29,045 bases of DNA from Chara braunii (taxonomy: Eukaryota > Streptophyta > Charophyceae > Charales > Characeae): contig BFEA01000011.1 of the NCBI GenBank assembly GCA_003427395.1, positions 567,097 through 596,141 of the forward strand, written 5' to 3'. Shown in pieces: positions 1 to 7,536 of the stretch (positions are counted from its first letter, which is position 1; every line of letters begins with the position of its first letter). The position numbers were made by a program, and so were the translations under genes. The notes below the pieces were generated by a model. The model saw only the letters and a program-made list of their open reading frames with translations, did no database searches and had not been told where the DNA came from.

Positions 1-48
<48 letters not shown>
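1..48. repeat. (AC)n microsatellite
   Basis: Uninterrupted AC dinucleotide repeat running from the window edge to about base 47. It may continue to the left of the window. Confidence 0.97.
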
Positions 49-50
<2 letters not shown>

Positions 51-333
51 TTGCGCGGGGTTTCGAAGCGATATTTTTTTTCTTTTTCTTTTTTTAGTTT
101 TTATTTTTTGTTACGCAATAGAAAATAACAATGCCCCCAAAACAAATATGGGCGTGTAGGATTTTTTTAGCCCTACACGCCCATATATATATATTTTTTT
201 CATGCGTCAGAAAAAAAAAAAAAAAAATCCTGCACGCAACTTGGCTGGTTGGCCTAGGCCGAACCGATTCGATTCGGCCATCGGCCGATTTGGACCCCCC
301 GTCTGTGGCCGGGCGTGCAACATAGATTATAAG
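49..333. other. Non-coding AT-rich tract with a perfect hairpin
   Basis: Homopolymer T and A runs surround a perfect 15 bp inverted repeat: ATATGGGCGTGTAGG at 146-160 and its complement at 172-186, with an 11-base T-rich loop. A GC-richer stretch (240-300) holds the palindrome GGCCTAGGCC and repeated CGATTCG/CGGCC words. Short open frames here have no protein-like composition. The hairpin could be a foldback element or the end of an inserted repeat. Confidence 0.6.
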
Positions 334-909
334 CAAAATCCAAAGGAGGGTATGTATCTAGTTTACGTCTCTGTTGCAGGCGAGCCGGTGAAAATGTCGT
401 TGGAGATTGAGGGAGTAATTGCTAAGTACCCTGATCTCTTTGAAGAGCCAACAGGGGTTGTCGAGAGGGAGGTCGTCTACACGATAGAGATTATCCCAGG
501 GTCTAGCATCCCGAAGGGTAGGATCTATCGCATGTCTCTAGGCGAGTTTGACGAGCTTCGTCGACAGCATAAGGAACTTATAGAGAAGGGTTGGATCCGG
601 CCGAGTGTCTCCCCTTACGGACCACGAGTTTTTTTTGTGCCAAAGAAGGGGGGTACGATGAGGATGTGCATTGATTATAAGGGCCTCAATGCCATCACTG
701 TCAAGAATCGAGAGCCCCTACCGCACATCGACGATTTGCTAGATACAATGCAAGAGTGTCGGTACTTCAGTAAAATAGATCTGAAGTCCGGGTACCATCA
801 GATTGCAATACGGCCAGAGGATCAACACAAAACCGCTTTTCAGACCAGATACCGTCTGTACGAGTTTGTGGTGGTGCCTTTCGGCCCTTGCAATGCTCCT
901 GACACTTTT
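334..909 (+). pseudogene. Ty3/gypsy-type reverse transcriptase, N-terminal fragment
   Basis: This is part of a retrotransposon pol polyprotein, the enzyme that copies element RNA into DNA. The frame is open from about 334. It reads through the linker before RT ([12 protein letters not shown], then IEIIPGS and PKGRIYRMS), the fingers motif [13 protein letters not shown] near 661-700, LPHIDDLLD, the palm motif [11 protein letters not shown] near 772-808 carrying the first catalytic aspartate, and KTAFQTRY. The segment before Asn-Ala-Pro near 884-898 has Pro-Cys where the family usually has Leu-Thr, a sign of decay. Protease, RNase H and integrase are absent. Homology stops at Asp-Thr-Phe (901-909) and resumes in the same frame sense at 1807, so the gene was split by an insertion. 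No credible start codon for a whole polyprotein is present. Confidence 0.9.
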
Positions 910-1806
910 TTTATTTTTATTTTTTTAAAGGTTGTGCAGGTTGGAGACGGTCTTAGGGGGGACCTATATCACGGCCGCTGAGGGCAACCCCACCGGCAGG
1001 GCTGGCGCGCCGAGCCTTCCTACGCTATTGGAGCGGGTACTATACTCGCCAAGCAAGACCCCCACTGACAGCCCTGCCCCCAACAGTATCTTATGCCCCA
1101 TCTACTCCCCACACCACCCATACACACACACATACCTTCGAACCAGCAGAGACTCTCGGCGATAGCTCACAGCCTCACGTACCCTGGAAGACGGGAAGGT
1201 TTCGATCAAGGCCAGCGCTTTCTGACCACCTGCAAATCGGTGGAAGGGCACCCCCAAATTCAGATCATGCTAGCCCCAAGGACATCATGGTCGGGAGGCC
1301 TCAATGCACCTAGTCACCCCGATCTCACTGAGGTGCACACCCCTGCTATGGAAGTGTCATATCCATGACATCCCTTCCCAAGCTACTCCTACTCCTACTC
1401 CTACCAATGGTGCTGATGGTTCTGAGAGTTCTGATTCTGATTTGTTGATTTTTTCCGGTAAATCCCTCAAGCAGGTAACGATATGACACAGCACACCGCC
1501 CACTGTGATCCCTTAATTGCTGAATTCATGATCTCTCAGAACCCCGTAACGCGCCAGGTAATTTCATACTAGCGCTGAATCCACCACCCATCCCCATACC
1601 ACACCGGAAGCAACACCCCCAAAGGGCAAACTGCAAACCGGAACCCAATCCCCCCTAGAACAGACCCCAACCCACAATAATCGGTGTGCGAATGGTTGTG
1701 CGCTATGAGAGCGCGAAACGACATACTTTGCACGAGGTAGCGGATTTGAAACCGCAACCTAATACCACAATACGCATTTCTAGTCAGTGTCCTAACCACT
1801 TGGACT
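910..1806 (-). mobile_element. Retroposon with tRNA-Ser-like head inserted in the RT gene
   Basis: About 897 bases separate the two halves of the reverse transcriptase, and removing them rejoins the RT homology. Read on the minus strand, the insert begins at 1806 with a tRNA-like head and ends at the left in an A-rich tail (T-rich 908-926 on the plus strand). That is the order expected of a SINE-like retroposon copied by LINE machinery. The body (930-1725) has no recognised protein; it carries a short CCTACT repeat at 1382-1404 and an AC run near 1122. It is long for a SINE, so it may be a composite. I see no clear target-site duplication; the T-run at the junction could hide a short one. Confidence 0.7.
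1726..1806 (-). pseudogene. tRNA-Ser-like promoter head of the retroposon
   Basis: On the minus strand the sequence has an A-box-like segment, GTCCAAGTGGTTAGG (1791-1805), then CTGACTAGAAATGCG (1773-1787), which resembles a serine tRNA anticodon arm with AGA in the loop. It then has a B-box-like T arm, GCGGTTTCAAATCCGC (1740-1755), with a perfect GCGG/CCGC stem. Spacing and order fit a class II (long variable arm) serine tRNA. The anticodon stem no longer pairs well, the acceptor stem is missing and there is no CCA, so it is not a working tRNA. It probably serves, or served, as the RNA polymerase III promoter of the inserted element. Confidence 0.7.
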
Positions 1807-2013
1807 CAGCATGCTATGAATCGGACCTTTCATGACTACTTGGATAAGTTTGTCATCGTGTACCTCGATGACATACTTATTTTTAGTAAGACTGTCGAGG
1901 AGCACGTAGCACACTTAGACAAAGTTCTCAGTCTCCTCCGACAGTACAAGTTCAAGATCAATGAGGAGAAATGCGAGTTTGGTCGCACCCGGTATCCTGA
2001 AGGACAAAAGTGA
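1807..2013 (+). pseudogene. Ty3/gypsy-type reverse transcriptase, catalytic fragment
   Basis: This continues the RT split at 909. Gln-His-Ala precede the Met at 1816, followed by FHDYLDKFVIVYLDDILIFS with the catalytic Tyr-x-Asp-Asp box (about 1858-1872). EEHVAHLDKVLSLLRQ and the KCEFGRT thumb-side motif follow near 1969-1989. Homology fades at about 1995 and the frame ends in TGA at 2011-2013. The connection domain, RNase H and integrase that should follow are missing, so the element is a truncated relic. Both halves lack other stops, so truncation and insertion seem more important than point decay. Confidence 0.9.
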
Positions 2014-3086
2014 TGAGCATGGGCTGTTGATTAGCGAGCTCGGTGATCGGTGTTGGCCTGATGAGATTTGACTGTTGATAGGCAAAAGGACGCGAGCTTG
2101 AGCTTAACACGCAAGAGTCGGTCACCTTTGATGGAGCAATGACAATGTAATTAAAAGGGACTAAACTGAGCGACAGTTAAGTATGCTTGGTTGTTGAAGA
2201 ATCACGCCGCTTAAGGAAATGGTTAATTAACAACCAAGACCGATAGAATCTTAATGAAACACCGTTTTGTTGCTCTCCTGTTTAATCTTGATAGTGTTGT
2301 TAGTAGGGTGAACGGATAATGCACCGAAAAAGTTAGATAATTTTTGTGTTGCAAGGGACTGGTTTTCTTTTATTATTTTCGGTCTTGAATCTTTTTAAAT
2401 TTCCTGCTTTGGCGAGAGTGTTTTCCTTCTTGGTCAGACACACGGCTCGGGTATTTTCCTTGTCTCGGCTCTGCCTGAGAGGCTTCTGAACTACTTCTCA
2501 TAGCTGCTCGTACTGAGTAGGGCGTGTATCATGACATCCCTGTTACTTTTCCTTATTTGTTGATGACCTGGTTTTGAGCCCTGATTAATGAACAAAAGGA
2601 AACTAGTATTGAGGAAGATAGCTTACCTACTGGCTAAGTACCTGTTCGACGGGGATTAGTTGTCTGCACTCTAATTTGGCTGGTTCAGGGATATAATGAA
2701 CTATGGATAAATGATCCCAGACATAGGTGCATCTGTGGGTTAGACCTCATATCGTAAGTATGAACAGGACAAAGTCCTAATTGTGATGATTGGACATGAC
2801 AGGGCCATAGTTGTTTTCTTTCTTTCTTTTGGAAAAAGTAAAAGCAGAAGGTTTCGCAGCTGTAGTGTGAGTCTGGCGAGCAGTCATGTAAATTGTTGTA
2901 TTTTCCTAGGCAATGGTACTCAAGGGATAATTGAGCGAGGCCTGTAGTTGGAAACCTTTGGGCGTGTCATTGAGGGTGGACTTGTGATTAACTCGACATT
3001 AGGCAAAGTTCACAGATAACCCAGGCTTGGGTCTCATTCGTATTAATGACAAAAGTGCTGAGTAGGGTCTGAGAGAAAATTCACCG
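2014..3086. other. No gene recognised; contains a 10 bp perfect hairpin
   Basis: Mixed-composition DNA without a protein-like frame longer than chance. It may be decayed retrotransposon sequence following the RT fragment. A perfect inverted repeat CTTGGTTGTT (2186-2195) / AACAACCAAG (2229-2238) encloses 33 bases. No tandem repeat, tRNA or promoter can be supported. Confidence 0.5.
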
Positions 3087-3332
3087 TTGCATTATTCGCG
3101 AGAAAGAGACTTCCGCTGGTATTGCATTTATATTCTTCCCCTATGCGTAATGGGTTGTATGGCGTCGTCTGAGTCCACCATACCAGAGTTGTCACTGATT
3201 AAAACCGGATCATGTGTTGAATGTGAGTCAACTGACCCCGTGCATCGTCTAAGTGAGGGAGCCTACCTGTGCAGTCATATGTGGGGGACGGAACATGCCC
3301 TCGCTAAGAATGTCCCAAACCTTACTATCTGA
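3087..3332 (+). pseudogene. Small unknown frame, possible diverged member of the 84-residue family
   Basis: Frame open to TGA at 3330-3332, with no convincing Met start. From about 3207 it reads Ser-Cys, then Ser-Thr, Arg, Ser, AYLCS and M-x3-EHALA. These fall, with one residue gap, on Ser10-Cys11, Ser16-Thr17, Arg22, Ser24, Tyr29 and EHALA (38-42) of the intact small protein at 5482-5736. The C-terminal half of that family is not visible downstream in this frame. An alternative reading is a decayed B-box-like zinc finger, because CxxC and AYLCS followed by a spaced His also resemble that family, but the second cysteine pair is incomplete. The function is unknown. I prefer the paralog reading because related copies lie nearby. 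Confidence 0.35.
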
Positions 3333-3845
3333 AAACGAGCCTTCTGGCAGGGGAAGTAGTCTGTTTCAAGAGCGAACAGTTTTATGAGTCCTATTCAGCT
3401 CAATTGTGTGATGTTCCTTCTTCCAACTCGACAGTCCATGTTAAACCTTTTGGCGGCACGTTACCGGCGGGGCCAGCTGCACTGAATCCGCTGCGAATAA
3501 TGCAAACAATCTTGGACGGAAAGGAAGTATGTTAGTACTATTCGGCGTGTGACCTGAGTTATGGCCTGCTCAAGGGCATATCAGAGAGGGAAAGCGTGGT
3601 GCTAGTGAGTTGGCGTGGCCCTAGGGTCGCCTGAGCTGACCCCAAACCCTGGACTGGAGGACTGAACCAAGGGGGCTGTCAGTAGAGGGGGCTTTTGCAA
3701 ACCTGCTTCTGTACCCAGCGAACCGACGGGTAACCTCCAGTTCATAAGGACGTTGACCAAGTCGAACCGGAGACTTAACATTTTAAGAACTGTTACTGGA
3801 AACTCAAGGAAGGTAATTGAAAACGCCTGGTGAACATGAGAGTAA
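3333..3845. other. Spacer before the first clear paralog
   Basis: No intact gene. In one frame, about 3752-3830 reads RRLNILRTVTGN and then Glu-Asn-Ala-Trp, which loosely matches the N-terminal half of the family frame at 4797 (RRLRVTCT followed by Trp). In-frame stops lie just before 3846. It is probably the decayed 5' half of the copy that continues at 3846. Confidence 0.35.
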
Positions 3846-3977
3846 ATGAAGAGGGAAGTACTAATGCTAGTGAATGATCAGAGATTCATTGGTTACCCCC
3901 TCTACATCTATAGATCAGACGGAAAACTACACAGTCCCTACTCGTACGATGAGACTGTTGGGAAAGGATCAGGTTAG
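3846..3977 (+). pseudogene. Decayed copy (copy 1) of the orphan 84-residue family, C-terminal half
   Basis: A 43-codon frame from ATG 3846 to TAG 3975. Its FIGYPLYIYRSDGKLHS segment (about 3885-3935) aligns without gaps to residues 49-65 of the copy at 4797, where the same positions read FIEYTFYIHGSDGRLHS. Leu41 and Val44 also match. After residue 68 it diverges and lacks the Glu-Glu-Ala-Arg-Arg helix. The upstream part of the frame is interrupted by three stops within five codons. It is most likely a pseudogene. The function is unknown. Confidence 0.6.
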
Positions 3978-4287
3978 CATCTAAGGAGAGCTTCAGGGTG
4001 TTTAGGCCTCTCCTTGAGAACTCTGCCTGGAAAAGTTAACTAAAAGGCGATCCACGACTTTAGACACATAATGCTGTTTACAGTAAACGGTGTCGGGCAT
4101 GCACAATAGTGCGCGGTGCTCAGTGCAGTTTGGTACTCAGCATAGTGGAGAGCGGATAAGGACTCGTTGTTATCGATTTTAAGCCGGCAACATACAGTTC
4201 GGACCCTCATTTAACGAGTAATTAAGCAACGCATGGTCAACTGTTGATCAGTGTTCAACCTGCTATTAAGCAAAGCTTTTAATCCGA
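3978..4287. other. Spacer with a perfect foldback
   Basis: No coding signal. A perfect 8 bp inverted repeat (AAGGAGAG about 3982-3989 with CTCTCCTT near 4007-4014) lies just after the decayed copy. The rest is mixed-composition DNA. Confidence 0.45.
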
Positions 4288-4680
4288 CTCAGACAACTTT
4301 GGTTCGATCCAGACGACTTTCGTTCGACTCAGATAATTTCTACCCGACTCAGGCAAATTTCACTCAGATAATTTTTTTTCTACCAGATTCTAACTAGACT
4401 ACGGCAACCTGAAGCAGACATGAACAACTCGAACCAGATCCAGGCTACATAAACTTGAGTTGGGCAAGCCTCAAAACAGACTCAGGCCGTTCAACGCAGG
4501 TTCAGGTAATTCAGTGCAGGACCAGGCAATCCAATGCAGGATTAGAGAGCTTGGCAAAGTTTCAACTCATTTATGCATGGATTCAGCGAACGCAGGCTCA
4601 ACCAGCAGATAAGCCCAGACTCGGCTAAATCAGTGTGGACTCAGTAGACTTGGCATAGACCCTACAAGACGAACACAGAA
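4288..4680. repeat. Degenerate ~20 bp minisatellite (CTCAGRCAAYTT type)
   Basis: Consecutive 20-base units start at 4288, 4308 and 4328 (CTCAGACAACTTTGGTTCGA, TCCAGACGACTTTCGTTCGA, CTCAGATAATTTCTACCCGA). Truncated units follow at 4348 and 4363. A second run near 4480-4550 has units ending in CAATGCAGGA or similar. Looser copies of ACTCAG continue to about 4680. Divergence is high, so the array is old. It separates copies 1 and 2 of the small-protein family. Confidence 0.75.
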
Positions 4681-4796
4681 TGTATGTACAGCTACTTGTC
4701 CAATCTGTGTTTAGTTACCCGGATTCCGCAAGCAGCTTCTGGTAGACATCAGGGTCTCTATGCACAGGGGTGAAAGGAGAGGTGTTGCGCAGGAAG

Positions 4797-5048
4797 ATGG
4801 AGGGAGAGAGAAGACTGAGGGTGACATGTACTCTGCATCAAGACAAAAGTGAGGGTTGGGAGGAAATAGTTATACATGGCCTTTGTTATCAGAAAAGACT
4901 CATGATGGAACTGGCCTTAGAGCGAGTGAAGAACTAGACATTTATCGAGTATACCTTCTACATTCATGGGTCAGATGGAAGATTACACAGTACCTTCTCG
5001 TCGGTAGGATCTGTTGAGGAGGCCAGGAGAAAGGTTACTGGAAATTAG
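4797..5048 (+). pseudogene. Orphan 84-residue family, copy 2, one in-frame stop
   Basis: Frame of 83 codons from ATG 4797 to TAG 5046, interrupted once by TAG at 4935-4937 (codon 47). It aligns without a single gap to the intact copy at 5482. By my count about 37 of 82 residues are identical, including Met-Glu at the start, Arg-Val-x-Cys-x-Leu-x-Gln (8-15), Trp21, MME (36-38), Ala-Leu (40-41), IEYT (50-53), His57, GRL (61-63), SVG (69-71), EEARR (74-78) and Val80. Start, stop and spacing are conserved. The premature stop would leave a 46-residue product unless it is read through or is a sequencing error. I do not recognise the family; the pattern suggests strand-helix-strand-helix, which is inference. 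Confidence 0.75.
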
Positions 5049-5481
5049 TAGAAAAGCTTAGCCATCAGCACCGGGAGAGACAAGTTCACCTCGGGCAGAC
5101 TCAGACTAGAGAAAACAGGGAGGTTTCTGTAAACAGATCACAACGGAGCACCTAGTATATCGACGAAACACGAACAACCATTGTATTAATTGGCATTTGA
5201 GCAACAGTCAATCTGTTTTCTATTCGGTTGTCAGTCAATTATCTAATCAGCAATCAATCCCTTTCCTCTAACTAGCAGCTACAATTCTCTCAACAACAAT
5301 TAATGAACAGCAGCCAGTTAAGTAAGTTATAAACAACACTTCAGGGCGGCAGTCCTAGAGACAGCAGACAAACAACAACCTGATAACAACAATCTACCCA
5401 ATAGCCTTCTCATACCTGGATCATCCATGTGTCACCCGTCTCGAGATGGGTGAACTGATGTAGTGATAATTCGGTGAGAAT
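5049..5481. other. Spacer, AACAA/CAATCA-rich, with a near-perfect palindrome
   Basis: No gene seen. The 3' part (5200-5400) is rich in CAATCA, CAACAA and CAGTCA words, resembling the DNA after copy 3, so this flank was probably duplicated with the gene copies. A 20-base palindrome with one G-T mismatch, CACCCGTCTCGAGATGGGTG, lies at 5433-5452, thirty bases upstream of the ATG of copy 3. Whether it is regulatory is unknown. Confidence 0.45.
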
Positions 5482-5736
5482 ATGGAGAGCAGCAACTCGG
5501 TTAGAGTCTCCTGCTCGCTGTATCAGAGCACCGCAGAGACCTGGAGGGAGAGTGCAATTGAGGAATACATTCAGCAGACCACTATGATGATGGAACATGC
5601 ACTGGCCCTCGTGAGGAGTCATACTAAAATCGAATACACATACAATTTGCATGACAAGAACGGTAGACTATGTACCACCATAACTTCAGTAGGCACTATC
5701 GAGGAAGCAAGGAGGACTGTTGGCAGCCATCGGTGA
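5482..5736 (+). CDS. Orphan small protein, 84 residues, intact copy 3
   Basis: Intact frame from ATG 5482 to TGA 5734-5736. This start is supported because copy 2 begins with Met-Glu at the same aligned position. There is no signal peptide or membrane segment. Visible parts: a short beta-like RVSCSLYQ (8-15), a likely helix around EEYIQQTTMMMEHALALV (27-44), a beta-like IEYTYNLH with NGRL (50-63), and a final helix-like IEEARRTV (73-80). The same layout is kept in copy 2 with only conservative changes such as Phe/Tyr, Ile/Val and Ser/Thr, which suggests past selection at protein level. Neighbours are decayed relatives upstream and a larger unknown frame downstream on the same strand. The function is unknown. 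It could belong to a mobile element or to a lineage-specific gene family. Confidence 0.6.
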   Translation: MESSNSVRVSCSLYQSTAETWRESAIEEYIQQTTMMMEHALALVRSHTKIEYTYNLHDKNGRLCTTITSVGTIEEARRTVGSHR

Positions 5737-5812
5737 ATGTTTTGTCTGAACGAGAACTTATCCGGAGATTCAGTAATCATCTAATCAACAGTTAATCATC
5801 ATCAAGCAGTTA

Positions 5813-5935
5813 TTGTTAGCAATCGGTTTCAGCAATCAATTTTCAGCAATCAGTTTTTCAGCAATCAGTTTTTTTTGCAATCAGTTTTCAGCAATCAGTT
5901 TCCTGCGGTCAGTTTGGCAGTCAGTTTTCAGGGAT
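5813..5935. repeat. Tandem CAGCAATCAGTTTT repeat (~14 bp unit)
   Basis: About seven or eight imperfect units of CAGCAATCAGTTTT with T-run length variation, degenerating to GGTCAGTTTGG and GGCAGTCAGTTTT at the right end. It lies between the small-protein copy 3 and the larger broken frame. A 61-codon frame across it is only translated repeat. Confidence 0.85.
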
Positions 5936-5942
5936 AGTCTGA

Positions 5943-6641
5943 CCAGTTGTACTGGCGAGAGTACTTATGAGCACAGTTCAGTCTACTCTGGTCAGTGAAT
6001 CAGTGCTGACCAGCCTCAACCGGATTTCATGCAAGGAGGCATTCCATTATCAGTATGTTAGTGTCATTGGTTTCAGACAGGGAGATCTGTCAATTTTCAT
6101 TGTCCAGACCAGTTTTGTTGATGGCACTATCCACGATCTGAGGCCTTCCCTGAAGAAGGGCAAGGAGACTCATGAGCTTTTTGATGCAGTCTGAATCTCA
6201 GCCACTGAATACCTTGAGCAGAGAGAGACAGAGCTCGATGAGAGTGGCACTACGCTGATCCGCAACTTCGGGCCTATGCTCTATACTGATTATCCTAGGC
6301 CTCCAGTCCCTCCTCTTCTCACAGATGACACGAGTTGGCTGAATGTGATTGAATTGGCAAAAAGATACATCTCCCCGGCGGTGATCGACATTGAGGCATT
6401 AACTGAGCCCACCGAGTACCCCTACCTCTGAGGAGGAGTCTTTTCAGTGGACGGTATACCTACTTTGTGGGAGGAGTTTGGCTCCATGGTTAACTACCGT
6501 GTCATGTGCCTCGGATGGTCTTGCTCAGAGCATGCTGGCTACAGGTGGCTTTTTGTCACGAAGCCTCAGTCTCAGATTGTACGTGGGCGTGGGTCACGGC
6601 ATCAGAAAAGATCAGTGAAAAGAGAGATTGAGAGAGATTGA
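5943..6641 (+). pseudogene. Unknown protein frame of ~230 codons broken by two TGA codons
   Basis: One frame is open from 5943 to TGA at 6639-6641 apart from two stops, TGA 6192-6194 and TGA 6429-6431. The three segments read like one protein. The first includes HYQYVSVIGFRQGDLSIFI, TSFVDGTIHDL and KKGKETHELFDAV. The second has ATEYLEQRETELDESGT, LIRNFGPMLYTDYPRPPVPP and SWLNVIELAKRY. The third has IPTLWEEFG, MVNYRVMCLGWSCSEHAGYRWLF and a basic tail. A random frame of this length should hold about ten stops. Both stops are TGA, as expected from CGA to TGA decay of methylated CpG; readthrough is a less likely alternative. The first segment faintly resembles the Y-x-Y, G-x-L pattern of the upstream small family, which is not enough to claim homology. 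The product is not recognised. Confidence 0.55.
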
Positions 6642-7536
6642 CCTGAGGGATAAGTGAGGACTCCTGAGAGGTGCTGACCATGCCTGTTCACATGTACTTT
6701 CTGAGATTATTATGAGTCTTCCCTCATTCAATTGCCCACGTCTTTGCTCAAGTCAGTCAGTCTTATTTTCTGCATTATTCTTGCTTGATGATTGTCTTCG
6801 TGGATGTTTTGTTTCTGTTCTCAAAATCAGATTGACATAATTGATGCATGCATAGCACCCCATAATTTTATGATTATTATTTGCATAATTCTCTGCTGTT
6901 CCGAATCAAAATAAGAGATTCGTAAGACCGGGGACCGGCGAAGACCGCAATTGAAGGGTCTCTCTTGAAGCCGGACGCACACAATAGGAAGGGATTTGCA
7001 TTATTTAATTTATTCTATTTATTACAATCACTTACAAAAATCCTGCGTGACAGCCTGTTGGCTTTCCGGTCGCCCGAAGCAGGCCCGACTGGAGAAAGTG
7101 CGACAGCGGCGGGGAAAAAACTCAAGTAGCGGGAAAGAGGTCCGCAACAGTTAAGGGCCGTGAAAAATACTCAAGTAACAAGTAGGCCGGTACCACACCA
7201 AGCAGAGGTAGATGCGTCGAGTACTCGAGATGCCAAGCAGAAGAAGACAAAATTGACAATTTTTATAAGTCTAGTACCGGTAGCGGCGGTAGGTAGACAG
7301 GTACCAGCCCAAATCAAAGTGCGTGTCGTAGATGTACCTGACACATCACTAACCTAATCAATCCCTCGACCTTTTCGGCCGGAGGGTATCATTACCGATT
7401 CTAACCATTAAAGCGCGCGTCATAACAACGAGCGAGCATACTCTCGAAACTTTCTCCATCGATTTACCCCGGCACCAATGGTCGAGGAAATTGTTTCAAG
7501 TGTCACGCTAAGCCGCGTACACCCTTTTCATTTCAG
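6642..7536. other. No gene established; possible upstream intron or exon of the next gene
   Basis: AT-rich to about 7040, then GC-richer. ATCCTGCGTGAC at 7040-7051 recurs as CTCCTGCGTGAT (18121) and ATCCTGCGTGAC (20075), so a dispersed repeat probably ends or begins here. A short frame at 7160-7357 ends in VPAQIKVRVVDVPDTSLT and could be an exon remnant, though support is thin. A CCCTC...GAGGG foldback lies near 7363-7386. The last bases, ACCCTTTTCATTTCAG (7521-7536), have the form of a 3' splice site. Confidence 0.4.

Noticed and set aside
3207-3310. B-box zinc-finger-like CxxC ... AYLCS ... H pattern
   Set aside because: The second metal-binding pair is incomplete. The same residues fit the neighbouring small-protein family (SC, ST, EHALA) better.
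5943-6641. Selenoprotein or TGA readthrough gene
   Set aside because: No downstream SECIS-like structure was identified, neighbouring sequences are pseudogenised, and CpG decay explains the TGA codons more simply.
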